Shown here piece after piece: positions 35,110-44,592 of a stretch of DNA of 64,000 nt. The notes under the pieces were generated by a model. The model saw nothing but the letters and a program-made list of their open reading frames with translations, ran no database searches and was not told the DNA's origin. The position numbers and the translations under genes were made by a program. Within the stretch, counting starts at the first letter, position 1. The number at the start of each line of letters is the position of its first letter. The stretch is from NCBI GenBank assembly GCA_964452645.1, contig CAYVMO010000015.1, positions 14,440 to 78,439 of the forward strand. Reading direction: 5' to 3'. The stretch is from CAYXTW01 sp964452645 (lineage in GTDB: Bacteria; Zixibacteria; MSB-5A5; GN15; PGXB01).

Positions 35110-36339
35110 ATGAAAAAACATATTGCCTCACTCGTTTTCATATTTTTTTTTACATCAGTTGCATGGCTTATTCTTGGCGTTGAGACTCGTCTGCGAACTC
35201 ACGAAAGAGATATTAACCTGAGACAGGCGGTGGGTCAACTGTGGGGTACCGAACAAAATCAAAAGGCGCCGGATCTGTATTATATCGAAAAAGAAAAACA
35301 CTCTACAGCAAAGATAGTCGATAATGATACGACTTTTGAGACGAATTTGATTTCGGTTCAAAAAAGGGCGACCATCAATGGCAGTAATATTACCGCCAGA
35401 TTTAATCTCGAACATCGTAAAAAGGGACTTCTCTGGTATTCTACTTACCGTGTCGAATTTGCGGCCGAATATCAAATTGATAATAGTACAAATTCAGATA
35501 AAGAGTATTATTTTGCCTATACTTTTCCCACGAATTCCGGGATATATGACAATTTCAGACTAATCGTCGATGGGAAGGAGGTAAAAGAAATAAAACCAAG
35601 CGATGGCAGAATTATCGAGAAAATCAATCTTCGTTCGGGCGAACAGAAGACGGTTAAAATATCGTACGGCGCTCAGGGAATGGATGAATGGTGGTACATT
35701 TTCAGCGAATATGTTTCTCAAATAAGAAATTTCGATATGACGATATCCACCAACTTTGAAGGTATCGATTTTCCTGAAAACAGTATCTCGCCTACATCCA
35801 AAACCAGGGAGGCTGACGGTTGGAAATTACAATGGCAGTATGACAATCTTATTTCCGGTATTCAAATCGGTTTAAAGATGCCGCACAAGCTCAATCCGGG
35901 ACCGTTTGCCAGTCGGGTAAGTTTCTTCGCGCCGGTATCGCTGTTCCTGTTTATGTTTCTTTTATTTATCATCACAATCGTAAAAGAAATAAAAATTCAT
36001 CCGATGAATTACTTTTTTATCGCCGCCGCCTTTTTCAGTTTTCATCTCCTGCTGGCCTATTTGGCCGATCAGGTGGATATATATATTGCCTTTGCCATAT
36101 CGGCTATAGTATCGATATTTTTGGTGGTTTCATACATGCGATTGGTGGTCGGAATCAAAATGGCTCTGCTTCAGGTTGGAATCAGTCAGTTCGTCTATCT
36201 GGTTCTTTTCTCATATGCGTTTTTCCTCGAGGGCATCACCGGATTATCGATCACTATTTTATGCATCGTCACGCTATTTGTGGTAATGCAAATCACCGGT
36301 CGGATAAACTGGGAAGAGAAGTTCGCACAGATGAAATAG
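35110..36339 (+). CDS. CreD-like inner-membrane protein
   Basis: 409 residues from the ATG at 35110; the longer frame starts with TTG inside the GGGGATAG ribosome-site region. An N-terminal membrane helix (about 5-25) is followed by a 250-residue periplasmic beta domain and five to six C-terminal helices. The HPMNYFF segment followed by helices that end at GRINWEEKF matches the CreD family. CreD proteins are envelope proteins of unclear role, linked to CreBC or beta-lactam response in gamma-proteobacteria. No two-component partner adjoins it here. Confidence 0.75.
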   Translation: MKKHIASLVFIFFFTSVAWLILGVETRLRTHERDINLRQAVGQLWGTEQNQKAPDLYYIEKEKHSTAKIVDNDTTFETNLISVQKRATINGSNITARFNLEHRKKGLLWYSTYRVEFAAEYQIDNSTNSDKEYYFAYTFPTNSGIYDNFRLIVDGKEVKEIKPSDGRIIEKINLRSGEQKTVKISYGAQGMDEWWYIFSEYVSQIRNFDMTISTNFEGIDFPENSISPTSKTREADGWKLQWQYDNLISGIQIGLKMPHKLNPGPFASRVSFFAPVSLFLFMFLLFIITIVKEIKIHPMNYFFIAAAFFSFHLLLAYLADQVDIYIAFAISAIVSIFLVVSYMRLVVGIKMALLQVGISQFVYLVLFSYAFFLEGITGLSITILCIVTLFVVMQITGRINWEEKFAQMK

Positions 36340-36343
36340 TATT

Positions 36344-36395
36344 GTAGGGCAGGATCCGAGTTTTCCGATTTATCGGTAAACGAAGTGATCCTGCC
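36344..36395 (+). repeat. REP-like palindrome, GTAGGGCAGGATC
   Basis: GTAGGGCAGGATC pairs with GATCCTGCC, with central CCGATTTATCGG. It starts a run of five palindromes that fills 36344-36624 between two converging genes. Confidence 0.8.
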
Positions 36396-36410
36396 AAATC
36401 GATTTTAATC

Positions 36411-36461
36411 GGCAGTACCTCATCGCCCCGTCGATAAATCGACGGTACTCGGGTTCTGCCC
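36411..36461 (-). repeat. REP-like palindrome, GGCAGTACC
   Basis: GGCAGTACCTCATCG at the left, GGTACTCGGGTTCTGCCC at the right, central TCGATAAATCGA. Same orientation as 18895 and 32522. Confidence 0.8.
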
Positions 36462-36513
36462 AATCTCTTTAACTGGAATGCTAATCCGATTAATCCAAGA
36501 ATTCCCAGCAAAT

Positions 36514-36540
36514 GTAGGGCAGGTCTCCCCGAGACCTGCC
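36514..36540 (+). repeat. REP-like palindrome, short form
   Basis: GTAGGGCAGGTCTC / GAGACCTGCC hairpin with a GTAG foot. Confidence 0.8.
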
Positions 36541-36551
36541 AGATTAAAAAT

Positions 36552-36578
36552 GGCAGGAGTCGGCAACTCCTGCCCTAC
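36552..36578 (-). repeat. REP-like palindrome, short inverted form
   Basis: GGCAGGAGT / ACTCCTGCC followed by CTAC, the mirror orientation of the element at 36514; the two form a head-to-head pair. Confidence 0.8.
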
Positions 36579-36594
36579 ATTTAATTTATAAAAA

Positions 36595-36624
36595 GTCGGA
36601 AGCCCAAGGGGCATTCCGACCTAC
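36595..36624 (+). repeat. REP-like palindrome, GTCGGAA subfamily
   Basis: GTCGGAAGCCC / GGGCATTCCGAC followed by CTAC. Confidence 0.75.
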
Positions 36625-36653
36625 GATTTTTACAACGATCGATTGCCTAATTA

Positions 36654-38756
36654 TCAATCCAGAAATTCCCAATTAATACCATAGGTTAAGTAGCGGCCGG
36701 GGAAAACATAATCTTCACGGAGTTCATACACGTTGGCCTGGATATTCTGGAAAATATAAAAGAAACGGAATTTCTTGACGCGGAATGACAGCCGGGCATT
36801 GAGAGTGATATTATCGCCGATTTCGGTGCCGAGGTAACCATGATACGGCTGCTGATAAATAGCTTCGCCGTAACCATACAGATGAAGATCGAATTTCTTG
36901 ATATAAACGTGCAATTCGAGATTGGAGAAAAACTGATAATCGGGCGAGTACGGCAAATCGGTTACACCGTTGACGCGTACGAAATGATAACTTGCTCCGC
37001 CCGACCAGTGTAAAAATCTTCTCCATGATAATTTCTGCCGGGCGGTAAAGTTGGCAAATTCAATATCTTTGTTTTCCGCCCGAAAAATTCCGAGGATTCG
37101 GCTCGACCAGATGATGCCGGTATCGCCCGGCAGACTGTCGGAGCGCTGCCAATCGATGCCGTCGCTAATTTTACCGCCGGTGGCCGACAGCATAAGGTCA
37201 TTGCCGACCTTGCCCCATCCGAATGTAATATTGCCGATTAATTGCTTTTCCGGTTTTAGTGCAGTATTGCCCGATTCGTAATAATCCGCTTCGGTACTGT
37301 TATAAATCCTGAAGACGCGACTGCTGAGGTACAATTCATACAATCTCGGAAATTTCGTACTATAACCGACCGAGCCGGACAGGTAATATTTCTTATTATT
37401 TAATGAATAGTACAACATGCCCGATGGAGCCGGTTCATAACCGACGACTTTTTCGGCTTTAAGATAAAGCAACCATGATGACGCACCGCGGGAATAAAGC
37501 GAACGGGCATCAAATAAGCCGCGGTAACGATCCTTTTTGTTATAGCCGCTGTATTTTTCCTGAGTAATCAATAATCGCGTTTTAAAATAATAATCTCTCA
37601 ACCTGCCTTCATGCGAAAAGATAAATGAATCATCGAAAATATCGAATCCTCTTCGATAACTGCGATTTTGCCTGGTCAGGGAAGCTTCGGATCGTTGATG
37701 GCGAAACTCCAGCGAACTCTTTTGATTGTCATTTACCGCATAATCAAGACCGGCCGCAAGGTCGCGGTCGCGTCGAAAACGGTCCATATAAAACAGGCCG
37801 ACATACGGATTATCAGGCTGGACATCGAAAGTGCCGCGGCGGCGATACAGCCGTCCATCCAGATTAAGCCGGGTGCGATTATTCAATGGATAAATTATCT
37901 TACCCCACTGGTGATAGGCATCATCATCGAAATGAGAAAAAGCACCGTCGGCTTTGCGATATCCGAGGGCCAGGCAGATTAATTGCCCGTTGGGATAGCG
38001 ATTGGCGAAAAGGGCCTTGGTATAGGCATAACCGAAGGAACCTTTGTCGACATGAAGTTTTGACTCGGCCAGCAGCGAATCGGGATTATACGGCAAAAGA
38101 ATCATCGACGAGGTTCCATTATCGGCACCGTACGCCATACCCAGCGGCCCTTCGACATTGTACACATTCCGGACCGGCGCGGTGGGAATATCATTAAAGT
38201 CAATCATATTATCCGGCTCGTACAAATGTTCGAAAGGATGAAGCGCACGGTCATCCAGGATGACATTCATGCGGTCGCCAGGAAGGGTGAACGGAGACAG
38301 CGTCTTCCGGACGGGCGTATTTTGATATTCGATGATAAAATTCGAAGGATTATACCGAATCAGATCGGCGGCATCACGAAAGAACGACCGTTCCATCTCA
38401 TCGGAATATTCCATGCGCCGATTTAAGAGATAAGTGTTGATGGAATCGTCGGCATTGAAAAAAATAATTTTCTCTTCACGCTGTTTGCCGAGTAATGTAT
38501 CGACGGGCAACTCACCCGATGAGACAGTTGACGAATCGATTTTGGGTTCAGTCGAATCCGGTCGTTGATCGGATTGCAGGGTCGTATCTAAAAGAGTCGT
38601 ATCCGGCTCCAGCGACTGCGTTGAATCCGGTAATGTTGACGAAGTATCCGGCGGTACTGCTTCGGCCGGGATTTGAGCCCTGGTGGTTGCACATAAAAGG
38701 AAAACAAGCAGTCCGGTATGGACTATCAGGATAAGCAGACGTTTCAAGCCTGCCAT
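36654..38756 (-). CDS. TonB-dependent receptor-like outer-membrane protein
   Basis: About 700 residues from the ATG at 38756, which has AAGGAAAAGG upstream and gives a direct signal peptide (MAGLKRLLILIV). A Pro/Thr/Ser-rich spacer follows, then a plug-like domain (about 115-230: LPGDRMNVILDDRALHPFEH) and a C-terminal barrel with many alternating aromatic strands, ending YGINWEFLD. An obvious TonB box is not visible. It overlaps the ECF S-component gene by 13 bases, which suggests uptake of a shared vitamin or cofactor across both membranes. Confidence 0.75.
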   Translation of the reverse strand: MAGLKRLLILIVHTGLLVFLLCATTRAQIPAEAVPPDTSSTLPDSTQSLEPDTTLLDTTLQSDQRPDSTEPKIDSSTVSSGELPVDTLLGKQREEKIIFFNADDSINTYLLNRRMEYSDEMERSFFRDAADLIRYNPSNFIIEYQNTPVRKTLSPFTLPGDRMNVILDDRALHPFEHLYEPDNMIDFNDIPTAPVRNVYNVEGPLGMAYGADNGTSSMILLPYNPDSLLAESKLHVDKGSFGYAYTKALFANRYPNGQLICLALGYRKADGAFSHFDDDAYHQWGKIIYPLNNRTRLNLDGRLYRRRGTFDVQPDNPYVGLFYMDRFRRDRDLAAGLDYAVNDNQKSSLEFRHQRSEASLTRQNRSYRRGFDIFDDSFIFSHEGRLRDYYFKTRLLITQEKYSGYNKKDRYRGLFDARSLYSRGASSWLLYLKAEKVVGYEPAPSGMLYYSLNNKKYYLSGSVGYSTKFPRLYELYLSSRVFRIYNSTEADYYESGNTALKPEKQLIGNITFGWGKVGNDLMLSATGGKISDGIDWQRSDSLPGDTGIIWSSRILGIFRAENKDIEFANFTARQKLSWRRFLHWSGGASYHFVRVNGVTDLPYSPDYQFFSNLELHVYIKKFDLHLYGYGEAIYQQPYHGYLGTEIGDNITLNARLSFRVKKFRFFYIFQNIQANVYELREDYVFPGRYLTYGINWEFLD

Positions 38757-39274
38757 GCCTTTTCCTTCTCGTATAAGAAAATCAGGACCGGACATAATAT
38801 GGGGAATAAGATAGTATTCGAGATAACGGTAATCAATGAAAATAACATCCCGCCGATCAGACGCGGCCAGAACGGCTGATATAATAGAGCATCGACAATG
38901 TCGACGATGACATGATAAAGCAGGCCGGTCAGGAGACCGGAAAAAGCCAGTATTAATATCATTTTGAAATTGGTGCCTTTTAGAAAACCTGTTTTTCTTA
39001 CGGCGGCGCCAATCGGAGCCGAGAGCGAGATACCGATAAGCTGCGAGAGCAGAAGGGGAAACGGGGCCGGGCCCATCGGATTAAAATTCGACCATAGAAA
39101 AAAACCGATGACACCGACGCCGACGCCGGGCCACACCCCCCATAAGAAACCGCCTAAAAAAACAATGAAAAACGAGGGATTGATATTATAAAGAAACATC
39201 GAGAAGTATGAAAAAACAAAAACCAGAGCCGCGAAGACAGCGACTCTGGTGGTAATTTTCAGACTCCGATTCAT
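38744..39274 (-). CDS. ECF transporter S-component-like membrane protein
   Basis: 176 residues, six hydrophobic segments, small size and early arginine-rich N-terminus typical of ECF-type substrate-capture proteins (ITTRVAVFAALVFVF, PSFFIVFLGGFLWGVWPGVGVG). Such proteins bind a vitamin and use a shared EcfA/EcfT energising module, which is not in the window. Linked by overlap to a TonB-type receptor and to the upstream metalloprotease (ATGA overlap). The NrdJ enzyme needs cobalamin, so B12 or a precursor is one candidate substrate, but nothing in the sequence proves it. Confidence 0.7.
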   Translation of the reverse strand: MNRSLKITTRVAVFAALVFVFSYFSMFLYNINPSFFIVFLGGFLWGVWPGVGVGVIGFFLWSNFNPMGPAPFPLLLSQLIGISLSAPIGAAVRKTGFLKGTNFKMILILAFSGLLTGLLYHVIVDIVDALLYQPFWPRLIGGMLFSLITVISNTILFPILCPVLIFLYEKEKAWQA

Positions 39275-41259
39275 TTAATAACGGCGATCTTGAATTTATC
39301 GTGTACCGGTGGAGTCCCATCGTCGAATTTACATGTATAATAGGCCAAATAAACTCCCGGTGCGACTTTAACACCGGACTGATTATCAAGGTACCATTGT
39401 GCGACTGGTACTTCGCCGGAGTAATATTGCTTGAATTCCGAGGCGACAAAATTAATCTTTTCACCGGCTATATTAAATATCGTTACTTCCAAAATAGCTA
39501 ATTTGCCGGGTGCGATGATTGATTCCAAGTCCGCCTGGAATGTGACGAAGTCATCGGCGGCCGGTTTCACGATTGGATTCGGGTATGGAGGCTTGAAGGA
39601 AATATGAGCTTCAGCCGTATCAAGAAACGTGCCGTTAATAATAAGCCCGTAGCCGAAACCTGACCTTTTTAAAAAATAAGCATCGACATTAGTAGATACC
39701 GGCGTCGCCGCCACGATGACACTTGTATAATCGTCGGTCGAAACCGAATCAAAAGCCGGATTGATATCGGACATATTAATAATCGGCGGATTGATTCCAC
39801 CGGTCGGGACTTTAATAAAAGAAAAATCCCACACGGCGCCATATATGTTACCTCCGCCGAGAAAACCGAATTTTAATACGCTGTCGGTGACGAAACCGAT
39901 ATTCTGCAGCCTGATATAATTGGCGCCCATGTTTTGCGGCATATGATCTTCATAAAATGTAATCGGATAACCGTTAAGATAATTAGGGTCGCCGTTATCA
40001 AGAGTATCTCTCCAGCCTCTGCCGTCATCGACCCACACCGTTAGAAAGGTATCATATTTATCGTAGGAAGTGTACGTCATAAAAAACGAATCGGGAATCA
40101 TGTCATAATTGGCTGCTTCGGAGAATTTGTATCCGGCCGGCGCTTTCGATGCCCTGGTGCCGGTGAAATAATTCCAGACGGCGAATTCCTGAAAGGCATC
40201 ATGCAGGCTGGAAGCGCCGTTGGTAAAACTGTCGATCGCATCCTGGGCCGCCTGGGGGAAATCGGAGCCCGGTCCATAATCGCGACATCTTTCCCATATA
40301 TCTTTGATTATGACCGTATCGAATTTTTCAGAAAGAAAAAGCGGAAAAACGACGGCGCCATACTGGTGCAGGTCTATGGAAGAGGTTACCGCTTGAAGAC
40401 TCTTGAACGGCTCATCATAAAAGTATTGCAAATATGTATAATAGTCATTGATGTAATCATAATTCATCTCTTCCATCCAGACCGCCGACATTTCCCACCA
40501 GTACCTCGCCTCGCTGACTGTTCCCTGGTTCTCGAACTCATTCCAATCCATTGTGTAATGAATGGTATGAAAAAACTCGTGGGCCAATGTCACACGGGCG
40601 GCATCAAGTCGGCGATCCATAGCCGTACTCTGATTATAAGGCGGGATACTGCTATAGTCATTATCAATGACTATAAATGATGTATAACTTAAATTGTCGA
40701 TTTGCAATTCGGGTTCAGTCCAGCCGTAATAATCGCCTGAGATGGCACCGATATAAATATCCACCAAATCTGTCCCGCCGCCGGCAGTACCATCGGAAAC
40801 AGGAGGTGGATATCCAAGATGGCCGACCTCGAACGCCCATACCGAATCGCAGATGTCGGAAACTTTATTGACATAGTCGGGAATTCCGTCAGGGCCCCCA
40901 TGAACCGTATCTATATTCACCTGATAGACGGCATAAGAGCCGGCGGTATCATAGTGAATCCGAAAATGCCCGCCCGGAGTGTCGTAGTAAAGCCCAAGGC
41001 TGGGGCGAGTCATGGTCTCGGCGATTGACGCATATTTCCCGGTAAAATAAGGCCGATTAAAATGAAAATCGGCGGCGATCTCGGTACCGCAATGCGCTCT
41101 CCCTATATTCTCGAGCGAAATCGGACGGGGACCCTCGCCCCGCAGGTATTGCATTTGCTCTATTATTTCCTGCTGCTGCTGGTCGCTGAGAGTCTTCGAA
41201 TAGACCGATCCACCGGTTATAAACAATAAAACAAGGACGACTGACAATATTTTTTTCAA
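39271..41259 (-). CDS. Exported zinc metalloprotease (MXAN_6640-like)
   Basis: 662 residues. Signal peptide (1-22) followed by a short pro-region and a catalytic domain with the zinc motif HEFFH at 227-231 (TLAHEFFHTIHYTMDW). A downstream glutamate in WMEEMNYDY could serve as third ligand. The C-terminal 100 residues (LEVTIFNIAGEKI...GVYLAYYTCKFDDG...KIAVIK) resemble a FlgD/T9SS-type beta-sandwich tail. Placement of the protease in a housekeeping polycistron is odd. It starts one base after the PHP gene stop. Confidence 0.8.
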   Translation of the reverse strand: MKKILSVVLVLLFITGGSVYSKTLSDQQQQEIIEQMQYLRGEGPRPISLENIGRAHCGTEIAADFHFNRPYFTGKYASIAETMTRPSLGLYYDTPGGHFRIHYDTAGSYAVYQVNIDTVHGGPDGIPDYVNKVSDICDSVWAFEVGHLGYPPPVSDGTAGGGTDLVDIYIGAISGDYYGWTEPELQIDNLSYTSFIVIDNDYSSIPPYNQSTAMDRRLDAARVTLAHEFFHTIHYTMDWNEFENQGTVSEARYWWEMSAVWMEEMNYDYINDYYTYLQYFYDEPFKSLQAVTSSIDLHQYGAVVFPLFLSEKFDTVIIKDIWERCRDYGPGSDFPQAAQDAIDSFTNGASSLHDAFQEFAVWNYFTGTRASKAPAGYKFSEAANYDMIPDSFFMTYTSYDKYDTFLTVWVDDGRGWRDTLDNGDPNYLNGYPITFYEDHMPQNMGANYIRLQNIGFVTDSVLKFGFLGGGNIYGAVWDFSFIKVPTGGINPPIINMSDINPAFDSVSTDDYTSVIVAATPVSTNVDAYFLKRSGFGYGLIINGTFLDTAEAHISFKPPYPNPIVKPAADDFVTFQADLESIIAPGKLAILEVTIFNIAGEKINFVASEFKQYYSGEVPVAQWYLDNQSGVKVAPGVYLAYYTCKFDDGTPPVHDKFKIAVIK

Positions 41260-41260
41260 T

Positions 41261-42094
41261 TTATTCCTCTGCTTTCAAGATTAGTTTATTTTTAATTTCG
41301 ACCAGCCATTTACCGGGTACCGGCTGCGAACCGATTTTGCCGTGGTGCTTTTCACGACCATGATAATCGGAGCCGCCGCATTTGAGCAGCGACTTTTCCT
41401 CGGCCATTTTGGCCAAATTCTTTCTCATCTGACTATTATGATACGGATGATGCACTTCCACGCCGTCCATACCATACCCGACAAACTCATCGATATAGCG
41501 ATAAGCCTGGGCTACACCGGGATGCGCCAGAAAAGCCAGTCCTCCGGCGTCATGAATCAAGTCAATGGCTTCTTTCGGTGTCAAATTCTGTTTAGGAACA
41601 TAAGCCGGGCCATCCAGACCGATATATTTCGAAAACGCCTCGTCGTATGACTTAATCGCTTTAGCTCTGACCATAGCATCGGCCACGGTCGGTCGGCCGA
41701 TAGCCGAATCACCGGCTATTTCTTTCACCATATCCAAAGGAATGTCCATACCCAAATCTTTTAGCTTCTTTAACATTTTTTCGCCCCGTTTGTTTCGAGT
41801 GTCGCGAAATTCCTCCAGGGCCTTCACGAAAGCCTCCGATTCCGGATCAAACAGATAACCGAGAATATGTATATCTTCGCCGCCTTTTCCGGCTGACAGT
41901 TCGACACCGGTGATGACTTCAGGGTCATTATTACGCCTGATTTCCATTATTGCGAAGTAGCCGGCGAAATTATCATGGTCGCAAATGGAAATCGCTGACA
42001 ACTTTTTGTCACGAGCCATATCAAGGACTTCCGTCGGCGATGAAAGTCCATCGGATAAATTGGTATGAATATGCAAGTCTATTTTATTTTTCAT
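41261..42094 (-). CDS. PHP-domain phosphoesterase (TrpH/YciV-like)
   Basis: 277 residues. Metal-binding motifs DLHIHTNLSDG (near residue 5), ICDHDNFAG, TGVELSAG, FLAHPG and GGSDYHG occur in the order of the COG0613 family. Characterised relatives are 5'-3' exonucleases or nucleoside 3',5'-bisphosphate phosphatases that act in the cytoplasm. The ATG overlaps the FTCD stop by one base (TAATG). Confidence 0.9.
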   Translation of the reverse strand: MKNKIDLHIHTNLSDGLSSPTEVLDMARDKKLSAISICDHDNFAGYFAIMEIRRNNDPEVITGVELSAGKGGEDIHILGYLFDPESEAFVKALEEFRDTRNKRGEKMLKKLKDLGMDIPLDMVKEIAGDSAIGRPTVADAMVRAKAIKSYDEAFSKYIGLDGPAYVPKQNLTPKEAIDLIHDAGGLAFLAHPGVAQAYRYIDEFVGYGMDGVEVHHPYHNSQMRKNLAKMAEEKSLLKCGGSDYHGREKHHGKIGSQPVPGKWLVEIKNKLILKAEE

Positions 42095-43617
42095 TAAATC
42101 TTACTTTCGACTACATTTTTTATTTCAACAGCCAGCCGGTCACTTTTCCCCTTAAGCTCATCAATACCGTTCTGCATCTCGGTGACAAAAGCTTCGTCCT
42201 CAAAACCGACAATATTGATTTTCACATTATAGATGGCGCCCTCAATAGCGGCTTTGACCATCAGAGCAGCCACGCCGGCGTCGGAGACAGAGTTTATATT
42301 ACCTTTCTCAGCCACCGTTTTACAAAGCTCCATAACTTTATATGCCTTGCGGGCGGTTTCCAAAGGTGTGGCCGCAGCCCCTTTGGTCGCCTCGAAAATC
42401 GCCCTATCGCGGTGCGCGATTTCGGCCTCGGTGTCCTTCGGCAGTTTACGGGCCTGCATGACCTTATCGAAAGCTTCACCGTCTTTAATAATCATCTCCT
42501 TAAGCTCGGTACGCAGAATTTCGGATTGTTCCAGAATAGCTGATAATTCTGTTGAAACCTCTTTGTATTTCTTTTTATCAACCGTCAACCGACAGACCAT
42601 GGAATTTAGCGCCGCACCCATCGCTCCGGCCGCCGCGGCAACCGATCCCCCTCCGGGTGTCGGTGTTTTTGCGGCCACTTCGTTGTAGAAATCGTCGGTT
42701 GATTGTGCCGTTCCCCCCAATCGGCGCAACTTTTCTTCAAGGACCTGGGCGGCCGAGAAGTTCTCCAGTTGAAGATAAAAATCGGCGACGTCAAACAAAG
42801 CCTGCTGGGGAACCAGCCCGACGATTTCGGAGGAGACGACATTGACACCGTAACGAGCCGCCTCGGATTTTATCGATTCAAATACCCTGAAAATCGGTGT
42901 CATGGGATAGCGTACGAGATTCATGGAAACCTGGGTCTGATTTCGTTCGACAATCGAAAAACCCATCGCCTTGCAGAAACGATAACCGCCCTGGGCAAAT
43001 CGGATGGCGTTGGCGATCTTTTTGGCGATCGAAACGCGATTGGTATCAAGATAAACATTATAAGCGACCAGCGGGAAGCGAACCCCGATAGCGGTCGCCC
43101 CCGCTTTCAGATTCATCTTGGCCGGGCCGAAATCAGGCCTGCGATCCGGATCGGTTTCAATCGTATCCCGGATACCTTCATACTCCCCTCGCCGGACCTC
43201 GGCCAAATTTTCCCGCTCGGGTCGGGTGCAAGCGGATTCGTAAAGATACACCGGTATCTGCAATTCTTCACCGACGCGCTTGCCAAGTTGATTGGCCAGC
43301 TCGACTGCTTCGGTTTCAGTAAAATCGGATATGGGAATAAAGGGACAGACATCCGTAGCGCCCATTCTTGGATGTTCACCCTTGTGGGTCTGCATATCGA
43401 TAAGCTCCGAGGCTTTTTTAATTCCCCGGAAACAGGCATCGACCGCCAATTCCGGGGGACAAACAAAGGTCACGACGGCGCGGTTGTGATCGGCATCCAT
43501 TTCGCAATCAAGGAGGACGACCGCGGAATCCGAAGTGATTTCGCCCACGATTTCATCGATGATTTCCTTCCTCCGTCCTTCGGAGAAATTGGGGACACAT
43601 TCAACCAGTCTTATCAT
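42094..43617 (-). CDS. ftcD: Bifunctional glutamate formiminotransferase / formiminotetrahydrofolate cyclodeaminase
   Basis: 507 residues. Residues 1-300 are the formiminotransferase (CVPNFSEGRRKEIIDEI, HNRAVVTFV, RMGATDVCPFIP). Residues about 310-507 are the all-helical cyclodeaminase (TPTPGGGSVAAAAGAMGAAL). Together they move the formimino group of formiminoglutamate to THF and release ammonia to give methenyl-THF, a late step of histidine breakdown. No hut gene is nearby, so it may serve one-carbon supply. Fused and separate forms both exist in bacteria. Confidence 0.93.
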   Translation of the reverse strand: MIRLVECVPNFSEGRRKEIIDEIVGEITSDSAVVLLDCEMDADHNRAVVTFVCPPELAVDACFRGIKKASELIDMQTHKGEHPRMGATDVCPFIPISDFTETEAVELANQLGKRVGEELQIPVYLYESACTRPERENLAEVRRGEYEGIRDTIETDPDRRPDFGPAKMNLKAGATAIGVRFPLVAYNVYLDTNRVSIAKKIANAIRFAQGGYRFCKAMGFSIVERNQTQVSMNLVRYPMTPIFRVFESIKSEAARYGVNVVSSEIVGLVPQQALFDVADFYLQLENFSAAQVLEEKLRRLGGTAQSTDDFYNEVAAKTPTPGGGSVAAAAGAMGAALNSMVCRLTVDKKKYKEVSTELSAILEQSEILRTELKEMIIKDGEAFDKVMQARKLPKDTEAEIAHRDRAIFEATKGAAATPLETARKAYKVMELCKTVAEKGNINSVSDAGVAALMVKAAIEGAIYNVKINIVGFEDEAFVTEMQNGIDELKGKSDRLAVEIKNVVESKI

Positions 43618-44585
43618 TTTAAACTCCGCTGGATATTTTTGTTCCGGATATATGACTTAAGCCCCCATGCCAGGAGGGGTATCATTATTTCATGATGCCC
43701 GATAAAATTATAGCCCCGACCGCCTGCGGCGGTGGGACGCTGCACGACATTTTTTGACGGGCGATAGTGATTTATCATATCGAAGTTGGCGGTGGTTATA
43801 TTACACTTTTGCTTTTTTAAATTCCTCGCCACCGTCAGGGCCTTCAAAAAAACTTCCGGCATAATCACGGCCGATCCGATATTAGCCACAGCCCCGCCAC
43901 GGTCGACCCCGGTCATAATATTAGCAAGGATTTTAAAATCTCGATATGACGCTTCCGCCGCCGGTCCAGCCCGAAAACTTTTTTGCTGATGGACGATATC
44001 GGTTCCGATAACCAGATGCACTGTCGCCGGGATGCCTTTTCTGTCGGCAGCGGCGAAGAGCGAATATTCCCGGTATTTCGCCCTTTGTTTGTTTATAAAA
44101 ATTCCGGCCGCCTCGCCGAGACCAAGTGTTTCTTTATCGGCAAGATTGACAACTTCGGCAAAAAGCTCGCCGGTATCCAACGCCATACCGAAGCTACCGT
44201 CCTGTAAGTTGGTTCGGACATCCTCCGACGTTTTGCCGGTAAAAGCCAACTCCAGATCATGAATTAATCCGGCCGAGTTGAACGATAAACCGGTTATAAT
44301 TTTGCTTTTCATAAGGTCAATAATAATCGGAGACAGACCGACTTTTATAACATGCGCACCCATCATGATATGAAACGGAAATCCCTTTTTGCGACTGTTT
44401 GTGACGCGCGAGATAAATTCTATCAGGTCGGCGGCTTTAAGATATTTCGGCAGCGAGTCGAAAAATTTGTCCGCATGCCTCGCTGACAGCACTTTTCCGG
44501 CAGCGGAAATTTCCACTTTACTTTTTCGAGCCTTTAATGATACCGTTCTTATTTTATTCAAATTTGCCTGACGGAATCGACTCAT
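43614..44585 (-). CDS. Deoxyhypusine synthase-like protein
   Basis: About 323 residues. The start at 44585 has AGGGA ahead of it, seven bases after the DUF3108 stop. The sequence follows the deoxyhypusine-synthase fold pattern: MMGAHVIKVGLSPIIIDLM (compare substrate-binding helix), TGLSFNSAGLIHDLELAF (compare TTAGGxExDxxK), and a C-terminal NIGSAVIMPEVFLKAL segment. The active-site lysine segment of true deoxyhypusine synthases is not evident, and bacteria lack eIF5A, so the substrate is likely different. Assignment rests on remembered pattern only. Confidence 0.5.
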   Translation of the reverse strand: MSRFRQANLNKIRTVSLKARKSKVEISAAGKVLSARHADKFFDSLPKYLKAADLIEFISRVTNSRKKGFPFHIMMGAHVIKVGLSPIIIDLMKSKIITGLSFNSAGLIHDLELAFTGKTSEDVRTNLQDGSFGMALDTGELFAEVVNLADKETLGLGEAAGIFINKQRAKYREYSLFAAADRKGIPATVHLVIGTDIVHQQKSFRAGPAAEASYRDFKILANIMTGVDRGGAVANIGSAVIMPEVFLKALTVARNLKKQKCNITTANFDMINHYRPSKNVVQRPTAAGGRGYNFIGHHEIMIPLLAWGLKSYIRNKNIQRSLK

Positions 44586-44592
44586 AACTTCC

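Noticed and set aside
42703..43695. 330-codon frame antisense to the formiminotransferase gene
   Set aside because: It is a shadow of ftcD, which has clear motifs along its full length.
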